Below are positions 14,612 through 22,825 of a DNA stretch of 32,322 nt, in pieces. The stretch covers positions 1-32,322 of the forward strand of contig CAZMCT010000030.1 in the NCBI GenBank assembly GCA_964564785.1, read 5' to 3'. Source of the stretch: CAZMCT01 sp964564785. GTDB taxonomy: Bacteria; Planctomycetota; Phycisphaerae; UBA1845; Fen-1342. Both the position numbers and the translations under genes were made by a program. Below the pieces are notes generated by a model. It was not told the origin of the DNA, searched no databases, and was given only the letters and a program-made list of their open reading frames with translations. Position 1 is the first letter of the stretch, and each line of letters starts with the position of its first letter.

Positions 14612-16056
14612 TCGGCGAGCGGAGCGGCAACGGGGCGAACGCGCAGCGCGCGAACCAACTCAATCCGGAGCGGCTGCGAAGCCAGCAGCACGAAGCACGC
14701 ACAGAGCAGGAGGAGAGCACACGTCCAGAGGGCAGCCGGAAGCAGATTGTCGGGGGCCAAAGCGCCACGCACCCAGGCCGCCAAGACAACTGCGCAAAGG
14801 GCCGCGAACGCGGGGCGGAGGCAGAGCGCCGCCGGCACGGAATGGCGGCGAGCGAGCCGAGCGAGCGAGTAGACAAACGCGAGCGACTCGCCGAAGAGGG
14901 CGGCCAGCGCCACCCCGGCGAGCGACGCGCCGAGCAGGGCCGCAAGGCCGGCGGCCGCCAGACCCACCAGGCGCCAGGCGTTGCTCCACATGGAGTTCGC
15001 GGTGTCGCCGCGCGCCATGGCGGCGATCGTCGTGGTGACGCGCAAGAGACGAATCGACTGGGCGCCGGCCAGGAGCATGAGGCAAAGCCCCGCGTCGGCG
15101 TAGGCGGCCCCGAAGACGAGTTGCAGCGCCTGCGGTCCTGCGAGGACGAAACCGACCGCAAGCAAGCCAGCGAAAAGCGCCAGCATCGCGGCACACACCG
15201 CGTAGCGACGGGCGAACTCGGCGGGCGTGGACTGCACGCGAGCGAGGAGCGGCAGGTAGATGCCGCTGGCCAGCGAGACCAGCATCTGGACCGGCGCGAG
15301 GGAAACGGCGAAGGCGGCGGCGTAGAGGCCGAGATCGCGCATCGAGTAGACGGCGCCGATCAACGCGCGATCGCCCTGGACGGTGCCGAACATCAGCAAC
15401 CCGTTCACGAGCAGCGGCCAGCCAAAGGCAACCAACGCGTGCAAATGAGCGCGATCGAACGCGAGCCGGTAGGGTCGCCGGGCCAACAGGTGGGAAGTGA
15501 GCGCGAAAACGGCCGACTGGGCGACGATGATCCAGAGCATGGCGGAGTAGTCGCGCAACCACCAAGCCAGCGGCCACGCGAGCGCGACCGCCAGGACCTG
15601 GGAGGAAAGCTCGCTGACGACCTGGGGACGGAAGACGAGGTCGCGCTGCAAGCGCTTGAGGTCGAGGTGCAGGAAGCCACGCAGGAGCGGGACCAGGGCC
15701 AGGCAGCAAAAATCCCAGAACGCCTGCGGGACGCCGAAAAGGACCGAGAGCGGCCAGGCGAACGCGAGAATGAGCACCGCAGCGAGTACCTCGCGGGCGA
15801 GCTGCCAGAGGTGGGCGGTGGCCTGGAGGCGCGGGTCGTCGCCGTCACGCGACTGAATGAGAAACTTGTCGGCGCCGAGATCGCTGATCATCTCGAACAG
15901 CGAAAGCGTCAGCGCAAAGGTGGCGGCAATGCCGAAATCGGCCGGACCCAGCAGCCGGGCAACGATTATGTTGCGAACGAACGAAAGCAGGTGGCCCAGC
16001 GCCTGCCCCGTGCCGATGGTGGCCGCCCCCTTCAATACTTGAAGCCGTAGGCTCAT
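14608..16056 (-). CDS. wzx: Wzx-type polysaccharide flippase (MOP superfamily)
   Basis: 482 residues from ATG 16056, overlapping the stop of the upstream gene as ATGA; a GTG two codons earlier is possible. QVLKGAATIGTGQALGHLLS, then FVRNIIVARLLGPADFGIAA and DLGADKFLIQ are the N-terminal signature of the Wzx/PST branch (polysaccharide_synt). About 12-14 hydrophobic helices follow. It would move the undecaprenyl-linked repeat unit from the cytoplasmic to the periplasmic face, before polymerisation by the Wzy-like protein at 11129. Its plus-strand shadow is a long open frame only because of the high GC content. Confidence 0.93.
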   Translation of the reverse strand: MSLRLQVLKGAATIGTGQALGHLLSFVRNIIVARLLGPADFGIAATFALTLSLFEMISDLGADKFLIQSRDGDDPRLQATAHLWQLAREVLAAVLILAFAWPLSVLFGVPQAFWDFCCLALVPLLRGFLHLDLKRLQRDLVFRPQVVSELSSQVLAVALAWPLAWWLRDYSAMLWIIVAQSAVFALTSHLLARRPYRLAFDRAHLHALVAFGWPLLVNGLLMFGTVQGDRALIGAVYSMRDLGLYAAAFAVSLAPVQMLVSLASGIYLPLLARVQSTPAEFARRYAVCAAMLALFAGLLAVGFVLAGPQALQLVFGAAYADAGLCLMLLAGAQSIRLLRVTTTIAAMARGDTANSMWSNAWRLVGLAAAGLAALLGASLAGVALAALFGESLAFVYSLARLARRHSVPAALCLRPAFAALCAVVLAAWVRGALAPDNLLPAALWTCALLLLCACFVLLASQPLRIELVRALRVRPVAAPLAD

Positions 16057-17681
16057 GGACACACCCCGGCCCGCTGCACCGGCGCGGCTGACAGTAACAT
16101 TTCCTTCAGGTCATGAAACGGTGCCGCCGTTCGGGCGCGGACGGCGCCGAGTTGGCCGCGGAGCGTCGCGGCCGTCGCGACGCGGGCCGACCAGGCCGCC
16201 CAGAGGGCCTCTACGGCGGTCGGCGTGTCGAGCACGCGCGGGTCAACCACACCATGTCCCACGCCGCAGGTCTCGAAGACGCCCTGGGTCTTGAGGCTGT
16301 ACGCGAGCGCGGCGGTCGGGACGCCGGTGGAGAGGCCGGCGATGCAGGCGTGCATGCGCGTGCCGCAGAACCAGTCGCAGCGGGCAATCAACCACTTCGC
16401 CTCGGACGGATGGTCGTACAGCGGCGGGACCGCGGCCAGACGCTCCGCCGCCGCGGCTCGCACGCGCGAATCGGAATCGTCGCGCAGGGCCGCGATGACC
16501 GCCTCGCTGGCCGCCGGGTCGGATTCGTAATGCCCCCGCGGCGTCAGGACGTGGGAAATCAGCAAAACGTTCACGTCGGTCTCCAGCAGCAGACGGCGCA
16601 GGAAACCGAGGACGACCTCCCGGTAGTCAGCCTTGAAACCGTAGCGGCCGCGCATGGCGATCGGATCGTGCCAGATCAGGCCGCTGACGTTGAAGCCCAC
16701 CAGTGGAGGGATCGAGGGATCAAGGGATCGAGGGATCGAGGGAGCAAGGCCAGAGGGAATAGCGAATCGCGAATCGCAAGTAGCGAATGCGGTGGGCGGC
16801 TGCGCCGGCGTGGGAACGTCGGAGGACCCTGACGCTCCGCCAACCCCTCCTTGGAGGGCAGGGGGGTAGCCAGGGAGACCCTGACCAACTGGCCGCTCTC
16901 GCTCTGTCTCTGTGTCTATGTGGTAGTGGCCGATCTGACCCTCCTCCAACCCACCTCTGGCCGGGAGGGGGGTCGCAGCGACCGACTGGAAGTCGGTCCC
17001 CCGGCAGCTAATCCAGGTGGCAACAGGCTCGGGGAGCGGGGCTCGCGGCTCGCGAGGCTCGAGGGTGAAAGCCACGTCCACGCCGCTGCGGTGGCGCTGC
17101 GGGTCGAAAGCGTCGCCGAGCAGGTCCCGCAGCGTCGCGAAACTGCGCTCATCCCGGGCCCAGCACATCGCCGCCCGACGAACGATGTCGGCGGCGATCG
17201 CGCGGTGCCGTGGGTCGCGATAGGGACCGTAGGTCTGCGGCAGCAGAATCAGCGGCTTGCCAAGACCGAGCACGAACTGCTTGAAGGCACTGCCGGCGCG
17301 GAAACGCCGCGGCCCGTACAAATCGGTGAAGCTGTCGCCGCCGGTGATGTCGAGCACGGCATCCGCCTCGATCAACCGGCGGACCGCCGGGTTGCCCAGA
17401 CCGCCGAAGCAGCTTGACACGCGCATGTTCCAGTAGCTGCGGCGCTGCCAGACACGGCGCGTGCCCGTGGCGCCGCAACGACGAAAGGGGAAGGCGTGGC
17501 CGCCGAACTCGGCCGTCGCCGCCCGCAGGCCGTGGCCCTCGTCAAACACCGTGACGTCGCCGTCGGGGTAGCCGCGGAAGATGCCCGTCAGCGCACCGTA
17601 GCACAACGCGGACACGCCCAGGTTGCCCGTGTCGGGCGAGGCGCCGCATAAGACCAGTCGCGGGGGGCGAGCGCTAGTCAT
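16053..17681 (-). CDS. Polysaccharide pyruvyl transferase with an in-frame insertion of dispersed repeats
   Basis: 542 residues from ATG 17681; the open frame extends further, but the conserved start is RLVLCGASPDTGNLGVSALC. ITGGDSFTDLYG, PLILLPQTYGPYRDP, CWARDERSFATLRDLLG, VNVLLISHVLTP and GTRMHACIAGLSTGVPTAALAYS are pyruvyl transferase (CsaB/WcaK) motifs. The enzyme adds a ketal pyruvate from PEP to a sugar, giving the polymer a negative charge. Between the two halves (VATW and VGFNVSGLIWHDP) about 100 residues do not belong to the family. They are encoded by the repeat mosaic at 16700-17010 and keep the frame. Activity may survive if the insert is a surface loop; this is unknown. The 230 bp upstream of the gene hold repeat element copy 1. 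Confidence 0.88.
   Translation of the reverse strand: MTSARPPRLVLCGASPDTGNLGVSALCYGALTGIFRGYPDGDVTVFDEGHGLRAATAEFGGHAFPFRRCGATGTRRVWQRRSYWNMRVSSCFGGLGNPAVRRLIEADAVLDITGGDSFTDLYGPRRFRAGSAFKQFVLGLGKPLILLPQTYGPYRDPRHRAIAADIVRRAAMCWARDERSFATLRDLLGDAFDPQRHRSGVDVAFTLEPREPRAPLPEPVATWISCRGTDFQSVAATPLPARGGLEEGQIGHYHIDTETERERPVGQGLPGYPPALQGGVGGASGSSDVPTPAQPPTAFATCDSRFAIPSGLAPSIPRSLDPSIPPLVGFNVSGLIWHDPIAMRGRYGFKADYREVVLGFLRRLLLETDVNVLLISHVLTPRGHYESDPAASEAVIAALRDDSDSRVRAAAAERLAAVPPLYDHPSEAKWLIARCDWFCGTRMHACIAGLSTGVPTAALAYSLKTQGVFETCGVGHGVVDPRVLDTPTAVEALWAAWSARVATAATLRGQLGAVRARTAAPFHDLKEMLLSAAPVQRAGVCP
16700..17010. repeat. Mosaic of several dispersed repeat types inside the pyruvyl transferase gene
   Basis: At least five repeat types lie end to end: an octamer array GGGATCGA x5 (16708-16747); a heptamer array GAATAGC/GAATCGC x5 (16757-16791); a CCCCTCC-TT-GGAGGG hairpin (~16843-16863); a TCTGTCTCTGTGTCTATG-like stretch (~16901-16920) translating as IDTETERER; and ACCGACT-GGA-AGTCGGT (16981-16997), the core of the 'TDFQSV' hairpin repeat. 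The block translates in frame as low-complexity peptide. Boundaries are estimated from where the pyruvyl transferase motifs stop and resume. Confidence 0.75.
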
Positions 17682-17798
17682 CGCACTCGAGCGGTGGTTG
17701 CAAAGTCCGAGCACGAAGCGGCGCAGCACAAAGCTGCGGCGGCGTAGAAACGTGAGCAAGTGCGCACGTGGCAACGGTCTGACCCTTCCCTGAACGCA

Positions 17799-17903
17799 CG
17801 TTGAAAAAGGGGACCGGCTCCGCGCCAACTTGCCATCAAGCTGGCGCCGACAGCCACTCCCGCGGTGCTTGTTCCCTTTTTCAAGCAGTCCCCTTTTTCA
17901 ACG
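17799..17903. repeat. Inverted-repeat element, copy 1
   Basis: The ends are exact 14-bp inverted repeats: CGTTGAAAAAGGGG (17799-17812) and CCCCTTTTTCAACG (17890-17903). The interior shares CTCCGCGCC, GGCGCCGACAGCCACTCCCG and CGGTGCxTGT with copies at 22718-22807 and 31899-31985, all in the same orientation. A second partial right end (CCCTTTTTCAA) at 17874-17884 suggests a duplicated terminus. The element lies just after the epsI stop, between epsI and the pyruvyl transferase gene. Confidence 0.85.
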
Positions 17904-17911
17904 GGCTGTTC

Positions 17912-18745
17912 TCAAGGCTCGGCTCCCGCTGCGGCCGCATCCCGGCCCGCCGTGGCCGGCAGCAGCGGCAGGATCGCCGGGGCCGAGTCGCCGGCGAACC
18001 GACGCACAAGTTCCGCCGCCCCGTCAGGGGTGGTGCGCACCGCGGCCGCCACCTGCACCTGCGCCACGTACCGCGTCGCGTCGCGGGCGCGGTTCGGGTC
18101 GCGCCAGCCGAGGCTCCAGAAGCTGTTCTCGTCGACCGTCGGCACTCCGTTGAGGATGTAATAGTTCAGCACCACCATGCGCGACTCGGCGGTCGGCCCC
18201 AGCTTGAGGAACTCATGCACGAGGGCGGGGAAGGAAGCACGGGCCCCGGAGCGCTGCGTATCGGGCGCACACGCCGACCCGGGGCCGGCGTTTTCGAGCT
18301 CTGCTACTGACCGCGGGCTGCCGCCTTGCGGCTCGGTCGACCCGGCAGGCGACAGAGGGAGTTCCACGGTACGCGTCCCCAGGTGCGACCAGCCGGCGCT
18401 CGGGTAGCAGACGGTCGGCCGGTGCCGCAGCATCGTGCGCGGGCGGGCCGTGTAGCCGATGTACAAGCTCACGGCCTGCCCCGTCTCGCGGTTGCGGTAG
18501 CGGCGGTTCACGAAATCGTCGTTCATGGCGATCTTCTGCGTGCTTTCGCGAATCGGGACGTCCTCGCCCTCCCACACGCCGATCGTCAACGGCAGCGTCG
18601 CCAATGGCTGCGGCAGCCGGATGGTGGCCGCAAGCTCCGCCGCGACAGCCGCGGACGTCACACGGTAACCCACACCGCCGAGAAGCAGCGCGAGGCCGGC
18701 GACACATGGGCCCAGCCACGGCCGCAGTTGTAGAACGGCGCTCAT
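17912..18745 (-). CDS. epsI: EpsI-family exosortase-associated protein
   Basis: 277 residues from ATG 18745, overlapping the exosortase stop as ATGA. An N-terminal membrane segment (LGPCVAGLALLLGGVGYRV) precedes a periplasmic domain with IGVWEGEDVPI, LYIGYTARPRTMLRHRP, VCYPSAGW (the conserved EpsI Cys) and MVVLNYYILNG, all EpsI (DUF3485) features. EpsI proteins accompany exosortases and are sometimes fused to them. They are needed for polysaccharide or sorting functions, but their reaction is not established. Between ~125 and 175 an Ala/Ser/Gly-rich stretch (SPAGSTEPQGGSPRSVAEL and on) looks like an insertion absent from most homologues. The C-terminal ~20 residues are also Ala-rich. Confidence 0.9.
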   Translation of the reverse strand: MSAVLQLRPWLGPCVAGLALLLGGVGYRVTSAAVAAELAATIRLPQPLATLPLTIGVWEGEDVPIRESTQKIAMNDDFVNRRYRNRETGQAVSLYIGYTARPRTMLRHRPTVCYPSAGWSHLGTRTVELPLSPAGSTEPQGGSPRSVAELENAGPGSACAPDTQRSGARASFPALVHEFLKLGPTAESRMVVLNYYILNGVPTVDENSFWSLGWRDPNRARDATRYVAQVQVAAAVRTTPDGAAELVRRFAGDSAPAILPLLPATAGRDAAAAGAEP

Positions 18746-19893
18746 CGCCGCGCCGGCCCCCCAGGACCGCTTGCAGCCCCCCCGCCACTGCCGCCGGCCG
18801 TCCCGAGTCGCGGAGCGGCCGGCAGCGAACCGAACGCGACCGCGCGCGCTTCATGACCGCAGCGCGCAACTGTCACCGATCGCGCCGGCGTCCGAGTCGC
18901 CGACAGGCCCCCAGTTGGTGGACCGGCGACGCGGACCGGTTGCAGCAACGCCAGGAACCTCAGCAGCCCGACCGAAAGTCCTACGGCCAGCGGCATCATC
19001 GCCAGGCCGGCCAGGTCGTGGAACTGCTCGCCCAGGCCCGGGTCGTCGGCGTAGTAAATGAACATGCTCGTCGCGACGACACGGATCGAGTTCGAAGCGA
19101 CCGCGATGGGAATGCTGAACAGCACCAGCACGGCCTTCTGCCAGCGCGGACGGTCGATGAGAAACGCGAGCACGGCCGCGACGAAGACGAACGCGGTCAA
19201 CATCCGCAGCCCGCTACAGGCCTCGGCGACCGCGACGGAGGTCCGATCTTCGAGCCGCAGGACGTGCCCCTCGCGCATGACAAAGAAGCCGAGCAACTCC
19301 AGCAGAAATGCGCCGGACGCGACCGCTTTCTGCTGAAGCGGCAGAGCCACAGCCTCGTGCACACGGGCCGGCAGCGGCACCATCAGCAGCAGGAACACCA
19401 AGACCCAAGTCAGCCGCCGAAACACTCGCCAGCCGGCAGCCAGCAGCACGACGCCCGCGATGGAAACAACCAGCGCGTAGCGCTCACCCGACCCGACGCC
19501 GTAGTAGATCCCCAGTTGGCGCAGAACCTCGGCCAAAGCCAGCAGTCCCATGCCCCACCAGCACGGCTGCGCCGGCCGGGCCAGCAGCGCCGCTCGCTGC
19601 CGCCAGACCAGGTACAGAACCGCGGGTGGAACGAGGGCCCCGCTCGAGTAGTCCTGGTTCCGGGCCCAGAACTCGGCCAGCTCGACCAGCGTGGGCCAGT
19701 AGCTCCACAGCAGGCAGCCCAGCAATCCGAGCACCGCCGCCACCAGCGGCCAGCGCTGCCTCGTCGTCGCGCACCGCGGGCTCACGGCCTCAGATCCGGT
19801 CAATGGGGCGCCCTTTGACGCACGCCGCCGTCCGCCGATCGGCGCGGCCGCCACCATCGCCCGCGCACGCGACTTACTCCCTCTGCGGCTCAT
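18742..19893 (-). CDS. Exosortase (PEP-CTERM sorting transpeptidase)
   Basis: 383 residues from ATG 19893, overlapping the rfbD stop as ATGA; the frame extends upstream but only as rfbD shadow. About eight membrane helices are visible after an unusual Arg-rich N-terminal extension of ~47 residues. The catalytic triad of exosortases is present: Cys226 in AEACSGLR, Arg271 in SNSIRV and His292 in FHDLAG. It would cleave the PxPGAALL-type C-terminal signal of exported proteins in the inner membrane and transfer them to an anchor or release them. Four such cargo genes lie at 65-2968. The EpsI domain is a separate downstream gene rather than fused. The C-terminal ~70 residues past the last helix are Pro/Gly-rich and variable. 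Confidence 0.93.
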   Translation of the reverse strand: MSRRGSKSRARAMVAAAPIGGRRRASKGAPLTGSEAVSPRCATTRQRWPLVAAVLGLLGCLLWSYWPTLVELAEFWARNQDYSSGALVPPAVLYLVWRQRAALLARPAQPCWWGMGLLALAEVLRQLGIYYGVGSGERYALVVSIAGVVLLAAGWRVFRRLTWVLVFLLLMVPLPARVHEAVALPLQQKAVASGAFLLELLGFFVMREGHVLRLEDRTSVAVAEACSGLRMLTAFVFVAAVLAFLIDRPRWQKAVLVLFSIPIAVASNSIRVVATSMFIYYADDPGLGEQFHDLAGLAMMPLAVGLSVGLLRFLALLQPVRVAGPPTGGLSATRTPARSVTVARCGHEARAVAFGSLPAAPRLGTAGGSGGGAASGPGGPARR

Positions 19894-20780
19894 GCACCGG
19901 CCACCTGGGCGTCGGGCGCCCGCCGCGCGGGCCGCGTCACGAGGTAATCCGCCAACATCGCCCGCCACGGCCGGCAGGGCGACACGCCGGCCCCGGCCAG
20001 ACGCCGCGAACTCAGAGCCGACATGGCCGGCCGACGGGCCCGCACCGGGTATTCGGCCGAGGAGATCGCCGCAGGCCGCACCGGCAGGCCCGCAAGCTCG
20101 AAGATCGCACCCGCGAACTCGCACCAGGTGCAACTGTCGGCTGCGGCCACGTGGTACAGGCCGGTCGCCCCGCAGCGCACCAGCTCCGCGATCTTGGCTG
20201 CGCACTCGACCGTCGAGGTCGGCGACAGCCGCTGGTCATTCACCACACGCACCGGGCGACCCTCGCGTCCCAGCCGCAGCATGGTCTCGACGAAGTTGCC
20301 GCCCTTGCCTCGTGCACCCGCGTGCCCGTATAGCCCGCACGTCCGCACGACGAGCGTGCGGCCGCCGTATGCCTCCGACAGGTGTTCACCCGCGAGCTTG
20401 CTGGCACCGTAGACATTCAGCGGGCCGGGCCGATCATCCTCGGTATACGGCGCGCGGCGCTGCGCATCGGCGCCGAACACGTAGTCCGTGCTGACGTAGA
20501 CCAGCAGCGCACCGGCCGCCCCGGCGGCCCGCGCCACGTGCAGCGCTCCCAGGGCGTTCACCGCGAACGCCGTCTCCGGTTCGTCCTCGCACTCGTCCAC
20601 GTTCGTCCGGGCCGCGCAGTTGATCACCACCCCCGGCCGGTGTTCCGCCAGCACGGCGTCGACCTGCGCGGCTCGCGTGACGTCGAACTCGGGCCAGTCC
20701 ACGCCGACGCAGTTCGGTCCCCACACCGCCCGCAGGTCGGTGCCCAACTGTCCGTTGCCGCCAATGACCAGCACGCGCAT
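19890..20780 (-). CDS. rfbD: dTDP-4-dehydrorhamnose reductase
   Basis: 296 residues from ATG 20780, four bases after the rfbB stop. VLVIGGNGQLG (4-13 region) is the Rossmann nucleotide-binding loop. STDYVFG (97-103) and NVYGASKLAGE (Tyr124, Lys128) are the SDR active site. VRTCGLYG and the DQRLSPTSTVECA segment are typical of RfbD/RmlD. It reduces dTDP-4-keto-L-rhamnose to dTDP-L-rhamnose, the last step of the pathway. It lies in the order rfbA-rfbB-rfbD with tight spacing and is followed by the exosortase, so nucleotide-sugar synthesis and sorting genes are transcribed together. Confidence 0.95.
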   Translation of the reverse strand: MRVLVIGGNGQLGTDLRAVWGPNCVGVDWPEFDVTRAAQVDAVLAEHRPGVVINCAARTNVDECEDEPETAFAVNALGALHVARAAGAAGALLVYVSTDYVFGADAQRRAPYTEDDRPGPLNVYGASKLAGEHLSEAYGGRTLVVRTCGLYGHAGARGKGGNFVETMLRLGREGRPVRVVNDQRLSPTSTVECAAKIAELVRCGATGLYHVAAADSCTWCEFAGAIFELAGLPVRPAAISSAEYPVRARRPAMSALSSRRLAGAGVSPCRPWRAMLADYLVTRPARRAPDAQVAGA

Positions 20781-20784
20781 GGCG

Positions 20785-21813
20785 CTACAGCGGGGCGTTG
20801 ACGCCGCCGGCCCCGTACTGCCGCTCGTAGTACTGCCGGTAGGCCCCGCTCTTGATCTCGCGCCACCACGTTTCGTGCGTCCGATACCACGCCACGGTTT
20901 CACGCAACCCGGTTTCGAACGGCACCTGTGGACGCCAACCCAACTCCTGCGTGAGCCGACCATGATCGACCGCGTAGCGGCGATCGTGGGCCGGCCGATC
21001 TTTCACCGGACGAATGAACGACTCGTCGCGGCCGCACTCGCGGAGGATCCGCCGCGTCAGCTCGACGTTGGTGAGCTCGTTGTCCCCGCCGATGTTGTAC
21101 ACCGCGCCCGGCCGGCCGCGCTCCAGCACGGCCAGCAGCGCGTCGCAGTGGTCCTGAACGTGGATCCAGTCGCGGACGTTGAGCCCGTCGCCGTAGAGCG
21201 GCACCGGCTGACCCTCCATCAGGTTGGTGATGAAGAGCGGGATGACCTTCTCGGGAAACTGGTACGGCCCGTAGTTGTTCGAGCAGCGGGTGACGAGCGC
21301 CGGCAGGCCGTATGTCACGTGGTACGCCCGCACCAGCAGGTCGGCCGCGGCCTTCGACGCGCTGTAGGGGCTGTTCGGGGCGAGCGGCGAATCCTCGGTG
21401 AAGCGGCCCTCGGGCCCGAGCGAACCGTAGACCTCGTCCGTCGAGACCTGGAGGTAGCGCCCGACGCCCTGCCGGCGACACTGCTCCAGCAGCACCTGCG
21501 TGCCGGCGATGTTGGTTTGGACGAACTCGGCTCCGCCGTGAATGCTGCGATCAACGTGGCTCTCGGCCGCGAAATTGACCACGCCCCAGACCGGCGGCTG
21601 CAACGCCGCCGCCACCGCGTCCGGGTCGCAGATGTCGCCGCGGATGAACTCGAACCGCCCGGTGTCCGCCAGGCCGGCCAAGTTCGCCAGGTTCCCGGCG
21701 TACGTCAGCACATCGTAGGCCACGACCTGCCAATCGTGCCGCAGCGCCAGCACGCGCCGCACGAAGTTGGCGCCGATGAACCCGGCCGCTCCGGTGACCA
21801 GGACGCGCTTCAT
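20785..21813 (-). CDS. rfbB: dTDP-glucose 4,6-dehydratase
   Basis: 342 residues from ATG 21813, overlapping the rfbA stop as ATGA. VLVTGAAGFIGANFVRR is the NAD-binding loop. STDEVYGSLG (124-133) carries the catalytic Asp-Glu pair, and SPYSASKAAADLLVRAYH (Tyr150, Lys154) is the SDR active site. RCSNNYGPYQFPEKVIPLFI and YNIGGDNELTN are RfbB-specific. The enzyme converts dTDP-glucose to dTDP-4-keto-6-deoxyglucose. Its length is normal for the family. Confidence 0.96.
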   Translation of the reverse strand: MKRVLVTGAAGFIGANFVRRVLALRHDWQVVAYDVLTYAGNLANLAGLADTGRFEFIRGDICDPDAVAAALQPPVWGVVNFAAESHVDRSIHGGAEFVQTNIAGTQVLLEQCRRQGVGRYLQVSTDEVYGSLGPEGRFTEDSPLAPNSPYSASKAAADLLVRAYHVTYGLPALVTRCSNNYGPYQFPEKVIPLFITNLMEGQPVPLYGDGLNVRDWIHVQDHCDALLAVLERGRPGAVYNIGGDNELTNVELTRRILRECGRDESFIRPVKDRPAHDRRYAVDHGRLTQELGWRPQVPFETGLRETVAWYRTHETWWREIKSGAYRQYYERQYGAGGVNAPL

Positions 21814-22586
21814 GCCGTACGCCCCGCCGCCAGCGGGACACGCTCGCCACGGTGCCCGCCGACGTGGTTGGCGCCCCCGGCGGCCACCAGGTTGGTGGCT
21901 TTGAGCAGCGACTCGAAGGTGCCGGCGTCCGTCCACCAGCCGTCGAGAATCTCGTATTCGAGCGTGCCCTGCGCCAGGTAGAAGTTGTTCACGTCCGTGA
22001 TCTCGAGCTCGCCGCGCTCCGACGGCTTCAGCCCGCGGATGAAATCGAAGACCTGCTCGTCGTACATGTAGATGCCGATCACGGCGTAGTTGCTGCGCGG
22101 TTCGGCGGGCTTCTCCTCGATCTGCACGATCCGGTCGCCGTCGAACACCGCCACGCCGAAACGTTCCGGATCCGGCACCTCCTTGAGATAGATACGGCCG
22201 CCGCGCGGCTGACTGAAGAAGTTCGCCACGCCCGCCCGGATGTCGCGCTCGATGATGTTGTCGCCGAGGATGACCACCAGCTTGTCGCCGTCGGCGAAAT
22301 CCTCCGCCAGACGCAGGGCGTCGGCGATGCCGCCCTCGCCCTCTTGGTAAGTGTAGTGCAGCTCTTTCAGTCCGATCTCTTTCCCGTTGCCCAGCAGACG
22401 CAGGAAGTCGCCGGCGTTGTTCCCGCCGGTCACCAGCAGCACGTCGCGGATGCCCGCGTTCACCAGGCACTGGAGGGGATAATACACCATGGGCTTGTCG
22501 TACACCGGCAAGAGGTGCTTGTTGGTGATCTTCGTCAGCGGCCACAGCCGCGTACCGAGCCCGCCGGCCAGAACTACACCTTTCAT
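21810..22586 (-). CDS. rfbA: Glucose-1-phosphate thymidylyltransferase (short form)
   Basis: 258 residues from ATG 22586, with AAAGGGA before it; upstream in-frame starts lack a ribosome site. VVLAGGLGTRLWPLTKITNK is the nucleotidyltransferase signature, and HLLPVYDKPMVYYPLQ, VILGDNII, VQIEEKPAEPRSN and GWWTDAGTFESLL follow in the normal RmlA order. It makes dTDP-glucose from dTTP and glucose 1-phosphate. It is ~30 residues shorter than the common RmlA and lacks the usual C-terminal helices; short forms are known. It is the first gene of the operon segment running down to 9.1 kb. Its promoter should lie in the divergent spacer 22587-22825. Confidence 0.94.
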   Translation of the reverse strand: MKGVVLAGGLGTRLWPLTKITNKHLLPVYDKPMVYYPLQCLVNAGIRDVLLVTGGNNAGDFLRLLGNGKEIGLKELHYTYQEGEGGIADALRLAEDFADGDKLVVILGDNIIERDIRAGVANFFSQPRGGRIYLKEVPDPERFGVAVFDGDRIVQIEEKPAEPRSNYAVIGIYMYDEQVFDFIRGLKPSERGELEITDVNNFYLAQGTLEYEILDGWWTDAGTFESLLKATNLVAAGGANHVGGHRGERVPLAAGRTA

Positions 22587-22825
22587 CGCGTTTTTCCCTT
22601 TCCCGCGCAAGACAGGCGGAACGCCCCGCGCGTCATGGCGCACCAGACCGCTCCCGTTCGCACGGGCCCCCGGTTTGCCGACGCCTTCGGCACTGCTAGA
22701 CTGACACAGACAGCAGCCCGTTGAGAAAGGGGGCCGGCGCCGCGCCCATCCATCATCCCGGTAGCGCCGACAGCCACTCCCGCGGTGCCTGTCCCCGTTC
22801 TCAACGGCCTGTCAGGAGAGACTCC
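22587..22825. promoter_or_regulatory. Divergent spacer between rfbA and the RmlC-like gene, carrying an inverted-repeat element
   Basis: This 239-bp region must hold the start signals of the long minus-strand operon segment and of the plus-strand cupin gene. It contains repeat element copy 2 (22718-22807), whose right end lies 7 bp before the AGGAGAG ribosome site (22814-22820) of the cupin gene. I see no convincing -35/-10 pair. Confidence 0.55.
22718..22807. repeat. Inverted-repeat element, copy 2
   Basis: The ends CCGTTGAGAA (22718-22727) and TTCTCAACGG (22798-22807) are an exact 10-bp inverted pair, with GGGG/CCCC following inside. The interior includes GCGCCGACAGCCACTCCCGC and GGTGCCTGT, as in copy 1. 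The arms differ from copy 1 (GAGAA here, GAAAA there), but each copy's two arms still match each other. Confidence 0.88.

Noticed and set aside
14575..16050. 491-residue plus-strand open frame
   Set aside because: Antisense shadow of the Wzx flippase gene; a Glu/Gln/Arg/Gly-rich translation with no domain.
17682..17828. N-terminal extension of the pyruvyl transferase to 17828
   Set aside because: The extension is encoded by repeat element copy 1 and lacks family similarity; the conserved start is at 17681.
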